NCBI GenBank assembly: GCA_022736595.1
Contig: DZDC01000140.1
Coordinates: 1-5,511, forward strand
Source: Draconibacterium orientale
Lineage (GTDB): Bacteria; Bacteroidota; Bacteroidia; Bacteroidales; UBA1556
Reading direction: 5' to 3'
Length of the DNA stretch: 5,511 nt
In this document: piece by piece, positions 1 to 5,511 of the stretch
Numbering within the stretch: the first letter of the stretch is position 1
Layout: each line of letters begins with the position of its first letter
Translations under genes and position numbers: made by a program
Notes under the pieces: generated by a model
Seen by the model: the letters and a program-made list of their open reading frames with translations, nothing else
Database searches by the model: none
What the model was told of the DNA's origin: nothing

Positions 1-141
1 ATTTATTTTTTAAGGTATTCATGAAGCCATTGGCTTACGCATTAAAATAATATTATTCTAATGGTTGTTTTATTAATGATGCTCATCTTGGCTAATACCG
101 ATGATGCATTCAAATTAGTTCAATTATCCATCAACAATACG

Positions 142-591
142 CTATCCTTGAGATAGTTCATCAATACCGAGAATAATTTGTTTAAGTTCAACCTTGCCTT
201 GCTCCGAAACATCCTTTCGTGCATCGATACAATTCATTACCTTTTTCTTAAACTTCCAACAAGTCATTTGACGCATATTCAGTTGCTCAGAGAGTTCTAA
301 AGTACTCACAGTAGGAGTATTACACACTGCATAAACCAAGCGAAAAGCATCGGGTAAGGCAATTTTACAATGATGAAAAATGGTATGTGCCGTAGCCGAT
401 TCCTCCTTTTTGCAACGCGTACATCTTCTGGAAAAGGGCTTTTTACCTTCACAATAATGGTGGTGACCACAAAACCGACAAACAAATCCATCCTTCCATT
501 TCTCCTCAGCCAAAATCTGCAAACATTTTGACTCACTGTCGAAATACGAATGAAATTCCTTTACCGCTATATTATTGAAAATGGTTAACAT
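142..591 (-). CDS. Solo zinc-ribbon/HTH protein resembling the N-terminal part of an IS1595-family transposase (no DDE domain)
   Basis: The 149-residue product begins with an amphipathic segment leading into KWKDGFVCRFCGH. Two CxxC knuckles follow (C38/C41 and C57/C60), then the ATAHTIFHH block (67-74) and a helix-turn-helix-like stretch around 95-122. That order matches the zinc-ribbon and DNA-binding head of IS1595/ISXO2-type transposases, which in the family precedes a DDE-type nuclease domain. Here the frame ends at TAG five residues after ILGIDE (140-145), which resembles the VEVDE motif carrying the first catalytic Asp, so the rest of the nuclease is missing. No continuation is visible in any minus-strand frame of bases 1-141. 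I infer that it cannot transpose DNA by itself. It could be a remnant of an insertion element, or a retained DNA-binding protein; the intact frame, clean start and upstream -7 element favour expression. No terminal inverted repeats or target duplication were found by eye. Confidence 0.75.
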   Translation of the reverse strand: MLTIFNNIAVKEFHSYFDSESKCLQILAEEKWKDGFVCRFCGHHHYCEGKKPFSRRCTRCKKEESATAHTIFHHCKIALPDAFRLVYAVCNTPTVSTLELSEQLNMRQMTCWKFKKKVMNCIDARKDVSEQGKVELKQIILGIDELSQG

Positions 592-654
592 CTTTTAATA
601 ATCTGTAAATATCTGTATCACTTATAATTAAATTCAGGCACGAAGTTAAAGGTG

Positions 655-662
655 CAAAAATA
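655..662 (-). promoter_or_regulatory. Putative Bacteroidota -7 promoter element for the zinc-ribbon gene
   Basis: The minus strand reads TATTTTTG followed by C, an exact fit to the Bacteroidota sigma-factor -7 consensus TAnnTTTG. Transcription would start about 7 bases downstream, giving a leader of roughly 55-60 bases before the ATG at 591. No convincing -33 TTG is seen 17-23 bases upstream, so the call rests on the -7 box and its position alone. Confidence 0.45.
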
Positions 663-706
663 GATAAAATATTTAGTGATATTAATGCGCTAAATAAAAA
701 AAGATG

Positions 707-714
707 TATTTTTG
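707..714 (+). promoter_or_regulatory. Putative Bacteroidota -7 promoter element for the thioredoxin pair
   Basis: TATTTTTG followed by CC fits the TAnnTTTG consensus exactly and lies 35 bases before the ATG at 750. This predicts a short leader of about 30 bases. No clear -33 TTG is present. The same octamer occurs on the opposite strand 44 bases away and faces the other way, so the gap contains two divergent promoters. There is no Shine-Dalgarno sequence before the ATG, as is usual in this phylum. Confidence 0.5.
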
Positions 715-749
715 CCGCGAATTAGAAACTAAAAACCAAACAAATCCTT

Positions 750-1307
750 ATGAATAAAAATTATTTAACCTTAGTTTTAGGTATAGCACTTTTTTGCGGG
801 CTGAGTTCTTGCAACAGTCCAAGTGAAGCCCCCGCAGCCAATGTTGCCGCTAGTAATGAAGTGGCTGCTCCAGAATCAGACCCCACTGTGATGGAAGCCG
901 CAAGTCCTACAACCACTTCAACCGAAGGCGTTGACAACGATGGTAAAGTGCGTAGAATAAACACTGCCACCTTCATCGAAGAAATTTTTGATTACAAAGC
1001 CAATCCCAATACATGGGTTTACAAAGGAAACAAACCAGCCATTATCGACTTTTATGCCGACTGGTGTGGACCTTGCAAACGCGTTGCCCCCATCATGGAC
1101 GAACTTGCGCTAAAGTACAAAGGACAAGTGAACTTTTACAAAATCAATACCGACGAAGAAAAGGAATTGGCAGGGGGCGTTTTTGGAATTCAATCCATTC
1201 CCAGCATTCTCTATATTCCCGTTCAAGGACAACCTACAATGGCTGCAGGTTTAGCACCAAAAGAAGAATACATCAAGCAAATTGAAACCACCCTACTTAA
1301 GAAATAA
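750..1307 (+). CDS. Exported thioredoxin-fold lipoprotein with CGPC active site
   Basis: The 185-residue protein starts with a lipoprotein signal peptide: K3, a hydrophobic core at 5-17 and the lipobox LSSC (18-21), so C21 should be lipidated after cleavage. Residues 22-70 form a low-complexity linker rich in Ala, Pro, Ser, Thr and Glu. A thioredoxin domain covers about 71-185, with FYADWCGPCK (101-110; redox cysteines C106 and C109) and the cis-proline loop SIPS (149-152, P151). Thioredoxin-fold proteins exchange thiols and disulfides. I infer that this one acts at the periplasmic face of a membrane, as a reductant or oxidoreductase for envelope proteins, and would need an electron donor not encoded here. 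Which membrane it sits in cannot be told. Compared with its downstream paralogue it carries one extra residue just before the cis-Pro loop (ELAGGVFGI). It is first in a probable two-gene operon, 18 bases before the next start. Confidence 0.9.
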   Translation: MNKNYLTLVLGIALFCGLSSCNSPSEAPAANVAASNEVAAPESDPTVMEAASPTTTSTEGVDNDGKVRRINTATFIEEIFDYKANPNTWVYKGNKPAIIDFYADWCGPCKRVAPIMDELALKYKGQVNFYKINTDEEKELAGGVFGIQSIPSILYIPVQGQPTMAAGLAPKEEYIKQIETTLLKK

Positions 1308-1325
1308 TATTAAAAACTCCATATC

Positions 1326-1679
1326 ATGACAACATTCCTAACCAAAAAGACCTTTTTAGAAAAAGTATTTAATTACGAGCAAAACAGCGAATGGAAGTAC
1401 GAAGGCGAACTTCCTTGCATCATCGATTTCTACGCTGATTGGTGTCAACCATGTAAAATGGTTGCTCCTATTCTCGAAGAATTGAGCCTTGAATACGAAG
1501 GCAAAATCAACATTTACAAAATCAATACTGAAGTAGAACAAGAATTGGCTGGTGCATTTGGCATCCGTAGTATTCCAAGTATGCTTTTTTGCCCCAAAGA
1601 AGGCCAACCTCAAATGGCTGTGGGTGCACTTCCTAAAGAATCGCTTATTCAAGCCATCAATGATGTACTTTTAAAGTAA
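1326..1679 (+). CDS. trxA: Cytosolic thioredoxin with variant CQPC active site
   Basis: At 117 residues this is a single-domain thioredoxin of normal length without a signal peptide, so it should act in the cytoplasm as a disulfide reductant served by thioredoxin reductase. The active site is FYADWCQPCK (35-44), with C40 and C43 as the redox pair. Q41 replaces the usual Gly of CGPC. The cis-proline is P84 in RSIPS, and there are two extra cysteines, C31 and C89. A hand alignment with the lipoprotein thioredoxin just upstream gives about 60% identity over roughly 110 residues, including the shared GQPxMA and PKE stretches near the C terminus, so the two look like tandem duplicates. The 18-base gap has no promoter match and a strong terminator follows, so both genes probably share one transcript. 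The trxA symbol is by family only; several trx paralogues probably exist in this genome. Confidence 0.93.
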   Translation: MTTFLTKKTFLEKVFNYEQNSEWKYEGELPCIIDFYADWCQPCKMVAPILEELSLEYEGKINIYKINTEVEQELAGAFGIRSIPSMLFCPKEGQPQMAVGALPKESLIQAINDVLLK

Positions 1680-1697
1680 TTCAACAATAACTCATTT

Positions 1698-1726
1698 AAA
1701 AGCCCGACCCCAAATCGGGCTTTTTT
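1698..1726 (+). terminator. Intrinsic terminator after the thioredoxin pair
   Basis: AAAAGCCCGA (1698-1707) pairs perfectly with TCGGGCTTTT (1715-1724) around a 7-base loop, and the T run extends to 1726. The GC-rich core of the 10-bp stem followed by T6 is a textbook rho-independent terminator. The A run on the left arm means it could also work on the opposite strand, although no minus-strand gene ends here. Confidence 0.92.
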
Positions 1727-1734
1727 ATTTTTCC

Positions 1735-1742
1735 TAACTTTG
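1735..1742 (+). promoter_or_regulatory. Putative -7 promoter element giving a leaderless WbqC-family mRNA
   Basis: TAACTTTG fits TAnnTTTG exactly and ends only 5 bases before the ATG at 1748. The usual start point about 7 bases downstream would fall on or next to the start codon, so the transcript is probably leaderless or nearly so. The box sits right after the upstream terminator, as expected for a new transcription unit. No clear -33 TTG is visible. Confidence 0.55.
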
Positions 1743-1747
1743 CCCCC

Positions 1748-2395
1748 ATGAATCAAGCTCTTTGCACCACCGCTTATTTTGCTCCCATCAGCTATTTTGT
1801 TCTTGCGCAACAATATGGAGCAATGTGCTTTGAAATGTACGAAAATTATCAAAAACAAAGCTATCGCAATCGCTGCCAAATTCTTGGCCCCAATGGTATG
1901 CAAAGCCTCACCGTTCCAGTAGTTAAAACCGAAGGAAACCACAGCGCTATCGCAAAAGTAACGCTACAAACTCCCCTACTCTGGCGCAAACAACATTGGC
2001 AATCGTTGCTTACGGCTTACAATTCTAGTCCATACTTCCTCTATTATAGCGATGAAATTGAAACGGTGCTCTTTGCTGATTATAAAAACCTCTGGCAACT
2101 AAACTTGAGCCTCAACAACCTGATGTTGGACCTGCTTCAAATGAGCAGCAAAACTCAAATTACGGTTGAATTTGAAGCCTTTGGAATTCCAAAAAACGAT
2201 TTTCGACTTCAATTGCATCCAAAAAAAGAACATCCCATCCTTTCCCTCCTCCAACAAAATCCTTACATTCAAGTTTTTGGAGATCGTTTCAGTTTTCAAC
2301 CCAACTTGAGCATATTGGATTTGCTCTTCAATTTGGGACCTGAAAGCAAAAGCTATTTGAATAAAATAGCGAATCTCCATCAGCATAGCGAATAA
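1748..2395 (+). CDS. WbqC-family protein
   Basis: This 215-residue protein matches the WbqC-like family by several signature stretches: YFAPISYF near the N terminus (10-17), YENYQKQSYRNRC (31-43), SLTVPV (53-58), WRKQHW (79-84) followed by AYNSSPYFLYY (90-100), HPKK (157-160), and a conserved C-terminal block from YIQVFGDRF through FQPNLSILDLLFNLGPES (173-200). The family is named after a protein found in O-antigen/polysaccharide gene clusters. In Bacteroidota, members are also common outside such clusters, and their biochemical activity is poorly defined. No signal peptide or membrane segment is seen, so it is probably cytoplasmic. The gene lies between a terminator and polA, with its own -7 element immediately before the ATG. 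No sugar-biosynthesis gene is next to it here, so the context does not settle its role. Confidence 0.88.
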   Translation: MNQALCTTAYFAPISYFVLAQQYGAMCFEMYENYQKQSYRNRCQILGPNGMQSLTVPVVKTEGNHSAIAKVTLQTPLLWRKQHWQSLLTAYNSSPYFLYYSDEIETVLFADYKNLWQLNLSLNNLMLDLLQMSSKTQITVEFEAFGIPKNDFRLQLHPKKEHPILSLLQQNPYIQVFGDRFSFQPNLSILDLLFNLGPESKSYLNKIANLHQHSE

Positions 2396-2398
2396 TTG

Positions 2399-2406
2399 TA
2401 CTTTAG
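2399..2406 (+). promoter_or_regulatory. Possible weak -7 element upstream of polA
   Basis: TACTTTAG differs from TAnnTTTG at one position (A for the third T) and is followed by GCCC. It overlaps the end of the WbqC-family reading frame region and would give a leader of about 18 bases before the polA ATG. No terminator separates the two genes, so polA may also be read from the upstream promoter. Confidence 0.3.
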
Positions 2407-2431
2407 CCCATCAATACTATTTTATTAAATC

Positions 2432-5239
2432 ATGTCGAAAAAACTTTTTCTATTAGACGCTATGGCTCTGATTTATAGAGCCTATTTTGCTTTCAAAACT
2501 AATCCCCGCATCAATAGCAAAGGCCTCAATACCAGTGCTATGTTGGGGTTTACCAATACCCTTTACGAAGTACTTAAAACCCAGAAACCAACCCATATTG
2601 GGGTTGCCTTCGACACCCAACAACCCACCCATCGGCACATCGAATTTGAAGCCTACAAAGCCCATCGTGAAGCCATGCCCGACGAATTGGTACTTTCGCT
2701 GCCCTATATCGACCGCATTTTGGAAGCATTTAGAATCCCAAAACTTTTTGTGCATGGTTTTGAAGCCGATGATGTGATAGGAACACTTGCCAAAAAAGCT
2801 GAATTACAAGGCTTTACCACCTTTATGATGACCCCAGACAAAGACTATGCCCAGTTGGTGAGCGACAACATTTTTATGTACAAACCTGGCAAAATGGGAA
2901 ATCCAGCCGAAATATGGGGAGTGCAAGAGGTGCTCGAAAAATTTGAAATCAAACGTCCAACCCAAGTGATTGATATCCTTGGTCTTTGGGGAGATGCTTC
3001 GGATAATATTCCAGGTATTCCTAGTATTGGCGAAAAAAGAGCCAAAGAACTTATTGCTCAATACGACAGCATCGAAAACCTGATCGCTCACAGTCATGAA
3101 CTTAAAGGCAAAATGGCCGAAAATGTAAAAGAATTTGCACAACAAGGGTTACTATCAAAACATTTAGCTACCATCACCTTGGATGTTCCCATTGCGCTCG
3201 ACGAAGAAGCATTGGTTACTCAAGAGCCTGATTTTGAAATACTCATGCCGCTCTTTGAAGAATTGGAATTTAAAACTTTTGCCCAGCGCATCAAGGCCGA
3301 TTATAAATCAAAAATGAAAGCGCCCAACGTTGAAACCCCAAAAAAAGACTCAATTGAAGAAGAAAATGCGGAAGAAATGGATTTTGAAATGGAGCAAGAA
3401 GCCATGGAAGTCATGCTCAAGAAACATGAAGTTGAACTCCAAAATTATAAAATAATTGCAGGAACCGAATCCTTTGAAAAAGCAATAGCTCCTTTCCAAA
3501 ATGCAGCTCGATTTTCCTTTTTCCCCATTTACCATAGTCCCAACGACAGCCCGAAACTCTTGGGTATTGCTTTAAGTTGCCAAGCCAATGCTGGGATTTA
3601 CCTCCCCGTGGCTCAAGAACCTCAACTTTATGTAAACCAATTGAAGGCTATACAAAGCTTGTTCAACGCTCCCGATCGTGCCCTTAGTTTTGACCTCAAG
3701 TTGTTTTACAAATTGCTGTGGCAACATCAAATTGAAATTCAACATTTAGGTTCCGACCTTTTATTGGCGCATTATCTTTTAGAACCCGATCAAAAGCATG
3801 ACCTTGAGCTGCTGATTCAGAACTTTTTAGGTTTAAAAATTCAAAGCGAACAAGAATTGCTTGACAATGCCGAAGCCCAGCCCAGCCTATTTAGCAAGGG
3901 TGGTTTTGAAGAAATTGAAGTACAAAATCTCTGCAATTTTGCCTGCCAACGCAGCGACCTCATGCTTCAAATGTGGCCCATGCTCGAACAAAAACTCAAC
4001 AAAACCAATACCTTCAATCTTCTTCACCATGTAGAAATGCCCCTTACCAGAGTGCTTGCCCAGATGGAATCGGAAGGAGTAAGACTCGAAAGCTCGGTTT
4101 TGACGGAGTTTTCAAAAAGCCTCAAGCTGCAAATTGATCAAGTGGAAAAACTGATTTATGTTCATGCAGGGCACGTCTTCAACATCGCATCTCCCAAACA
4201 ACTTGGGGTGGTGTTGTACGAAGAGCTTAAAATCAGCGAAAAACCTCAAATGACAAAAACAAAGCAGTACAAAACAGGGGAAGAAGTATTGGTGAAATAC
4301 CTCAAAAGGCATCCCATCGTAAGCTTGATTTTGGATCATAGAGGATTGAGTAAGCTCAAAAATACCTATGTTGATGCTTTACCAAAATTGATAAATCCGC
4401 TAACCAAGCGATTACATACCACTTATAATCAAGCTATTGCAGCCACGGGTCGATTGAGCAGCATCAATCCCAACTTACAAAACATTCCCATCAGAACTGC
4501 TGACGGTCGTGAAATCAGAAAAGCCTTTGTAGCCACCGACAATCAACATCTTTTACTGGCCGCCGACTACAGCCAAATTGAGCTTCGCATCATTGCCCAC
4601 ATGAGCCAAGACGAAAATATGATGCGCGATTTTATTGCCAGAAAAGACATTCATACCGCCACCGCAGCCCGGGTTTACAACGTTGCTGAGACGGAGGTTA
4701 CCAAAGATATGCGCCGCAATGCCAAGAGTGTCAATTTTGGTATCATCTACGGAATATCAGCCTTTGGATTAAGTGAGAATTTAGATATTTCGCGCAGTGA
4801 AGCCAAGGAAATTATCGACAACTACTTCCAACAATACGCCGGAATTAAACGATTTATGGATCTACAAATCCAATCGGCTCGAGAAAATGGTTTTGTAGAA
4901 ACCTTATTAAAACGCAGGCGTTACCTTAAAAATATCAACAGCAGCAATGCTGTGGTGCGTGCTTTTGACGAACGAAATGCCATCAATGCCCCAATTCAAG
5001 GAAGCTCCGCCGATATGATAAAATTGGCTATGATTGGAATTTTTAAAGAAATGAACGAGCAGAAACTTAAGTCGAAACTCATCCTTCAAGTGCACGATGA
5101 ACTTATATTTGATGCCTTGATAGAAGAAATGGAACCCCTTAAGAAGTTGGTTCATGAGCAGATGGTACAAGCGTTAACGCTGAGCATTCCCATTGAAGTG
5201 GATATGAATACAGGGACTAATTGGCTCGAAGCGCATTAG
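2432..5239 (+). CDS. polA: DNA polymerase I with degenerate 3'-5' exonuclease domain
   Basis: The product has 935 residues, the normal length for Pol I, which removes RNA primers and fills gaps in replication and excision repair. The 5'-nuclease domain (about 1-290) keeps its acidic metal ligands: D9, D61, E111/D113/D114, D136/D138, and D188/D191 in GDASDNIPG. Residues 305-335 form a strongly acidic linker. The middle domain (about 338-525) aligns with the proofreading exonuclease, but its catalytic acids are gone: FSFFPIY (361-367) stands where FDTET should be, LKLFYK (422-427) replaces LKYD, and CQRSD (505-509) replaces the YxxxD motif. The polymerase domain (about 530-935) is intact: TGRLSS (672-677), motif A DYSQIELR (712-719), O-helix motif RRNAKSVNFGIIYG (761-774; R761, K765, F769, Y773) and motif C QVHDE (886-890, D889). 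F769 is the Phe-type residue associated with discrimination against dideoxynucleotides. It starts 36 bases after the WbqC-family gene. Confidence 0.97.
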   Translation: MSKKLFLLDAMALIYRAYFAFKTNPRINSKGLNTSAMLGFTNTLYEVLKTQKPTHIGVAFDTQQPTHRHIEFEAYKAHREAMPDELVLSLPYIDRILEAFRIPKLFVHGFEADDVIGTLAKKAELQGFTTFMMTPDKDYAQLVSDNIFMYKPGKMGNPAEIWGVQEVLEKFEIKRPTQVIDILGLWGDASDNIPGIPSIGEKRAKELIAQYDSIENLIAHSHELKGKMAENVKEFAQQGLLSKHLATITLDVPIALDEEALVTQEPDFEILMPLFEELEFKTFAQRIKADYKSKMKAPNVETPKKDSIEEENAEEMDFEMEQEAMEVMLKKHEVELQNYKIIAGTESFEKAIAPFQNAARFSFFPIYHSPNDSPKLLGIALSCQANAGIYLPVAQEPQLYVNQLKAIQSLFNAPDRALSFDLKLFYKLLWQHQIEIQHLGSDLLLAHYLLEPDQKHDLELLIQNFLGLKIQSEQELLDNAEAQPSLFSKGGFEEIEVQNLCNFACQRSDLMLQMWPMLEQKLNKTNTFNLLHHVEMPLTRVLAQMESEGVRLESSVLTEFSKSLKLQIDQVEKLIYVHAGHVFNIASPKQLGVVLYEELKISEKPQMTKTKQYKTGEEVLVKYLKRHPIVSLILDHRGLSKLKNTYVDALPKLINPLTKRLHTTYNQAIAATGRLSSINPNLQNIPIRTADGREIRKAFVATDNQHLLLAADYSQIELRIIAHMSQDENMMRDFIARKDIHTATAARVYNVAETEVTKDMRRNAKSVNFGIIYGISAFGLSENLDISRSEAKEIIDNYFQQYAGIKRFMDLQIQSARENGFVETLLKRRRYLKNINSSNAVVRAFDERNAINAPIQGSSADMIKLAMIGIFKEMNEQKLKSKLILQVHDELIFDALIEEMEPLKKLVHEQMVQALTLSIPIEVDMNTGTNWLEAH

Positions 5240-5511
5240 GATTTTTGCAGCATTTTGCGTACAATCAAGAGCATACTTACCAACATCAACAGACTGCTAA
5301 TAAGGGTAATTGGAGGCATGCCAGCATTCCATTTTGCGGGGCTTAACCATCCCGAAAAACCAATTACCATATTGTGAACTAATGCACTGCTCAGGAGCAA
5401 AAGTTGATTCCATGGGCGCGAAAGTTCGATGAAAGGACGAACCAAGGTATTGGCAAAAAACAAAGCCGCCAAAACCCCAAAACCCACCACATACATTCCC
5501 ACTTGGTTGAA
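5236..5511 (-). CDS. Unrecognised multi-pass membrane protein, C-terminal part (continues past the window edge)
   Basis: The reading frame stays open to the last base of the window, so only the C-terminal 91 residues are visible; a GTG at 5502 is internal and need not be the start. The fragment has three hydrophobic segments, at about residues 4-24, 36-55 and 66-84 counted from the window edge, suggesting membrane spans. A short basic tail (RKMLQKS) probably lies in the cytoplasm. The loop between spans two and three contains SGWLSPAKWNAGMPP. I do not recognise the family and propose no function. The gene converges on polA, and its TAA stop (5236-5238) overlaps the polA TAG (5237-5239). Confidence 0.7.
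   Translation of the reverse strand, partial: FNQVGMYVVGFGVLAALFFANTLVRPFIELSRPWNQLLLLSSALVHNMVIGFSGWLSPAKWNAGMPPITLISSLLMLVSMLLIVRKMLQKS

Noticed and set aside
46..57. Perfect 12-base palindrome AATAATATTATT.
   Set aside because: It is purely A/T in a very AT-rich gap, so it is expected by chance and no operator-like context was seen.
79..109. Bulged stem (ATGCTCATC pairing with GATGATGCAT) downstream of the zinc-ribbon gene, as a possible terminator.
   Set aside because: It has a one-base bulge, a 12-base loop and no T run on either strand, so there is not enough to call a terminator.
35..693. TTACGCATTAA (35-45) and TTAATGCGCTAA (682-693) form an imperfect inverted repeat flanking the transposase-like gene.
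   Set aside because: The match is only 11 of 12 with a gap, in AT-rich DNA. It does not extend, does not look like IS1595-type ends as I know them, and no target duplication flanks it. Chance is the simpler reading.
1013..1285. Alternative plus-strand reading frame of 90 codons inside the lipoprotein thioredoxin gene.
   Set aside because: It lies wholly within a well-supported gene in another frame and its product has no recognisable motif.
1649..1942. Minus-strand open frame across the terminator and the start of the WbqC-family gene.
   Set aside because: It runs through the terminator hairpin and opposite two well-supported coding regions, and has no recognisable domain.
1326..5239. Thioredoxin near DNA polymerase I as a T7-like polymerase/processivity pair.
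   Set aside because: The PolA thumb shows no obvious large thioredoxin-binding insertion, a separate gene and a terminator lie between them, and each has an ordinary independent role.

Overview
The window looks like chromosomal DNA of a member of the Bacteroidota, probably a Flavobacteriia- or Sphingobacteriia-like lineage. The reasons are: moderately AT-rich coding DNA with very AT-rich gaps; TAnnTTTG-type -7 promoter elements in front of several genes with no Shine-Dalgarno sequences; a WbqC-family protein whose motifs match the Bacteroidota versions; and thioredoxins of the Bacteroidota type (ending in GQPxMA-type loops). The exact genus cannot be told from this stretch.

Layout. Bases 1-141 hold no gene that I can support. 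At 142-591 (minus strand) lies a solo zinc-ribbon plus helix-turn-helix protein. It corresponds to the front part of an IS1595-type transposase and stops right where the DDE nuclease should begin. A 158-bp divergent gap (592-749) carries one TATTTTTG promoter element on each strand. Next come two thioredoxin genes in tandem: an exported lipoprotein thioredoxin with a CGPC active site (750-1307) and, 18 bp later, a cytosolic thioredoxin with a CQPC active site (1326-1679). They are roughly 60% identical over the shared domain and end at a strong intrinsic terminator (1698-1726). A WbqC-family protein (1748-2395) follows, with a promoter element so close to its ATG that the transcript is probably leaderless. 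A full-length DNA polymerase I gene, polA (2432-5239), comes 36 bp after it. The right edge holds the C-terminal part of an unrecognised multi-pass membrane protein on the minus strand (5236-5511). Its stop codon overlaps the polA stop.

How the genes relate. The two thioredoxins are probably one operon and look like a duplication that split the fold between the cell envelope and the cytoplasm. WbqC and polA may share a transcript, but their functions are not obviously linked. PolA keeps all visible 5'-nuclease and polymerase catalytic residues, but its central proofreading domain has lost the acidic metal ligands.

I see no rRNA, tRNA, CRISPR array or complete mobile element, and nothing that amounts to a new multi-gene system. 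The points most worth a second look are the orphan transposase head, the proofreading-dead PolA and the split CGPC/CQPC thioredoxin pair.
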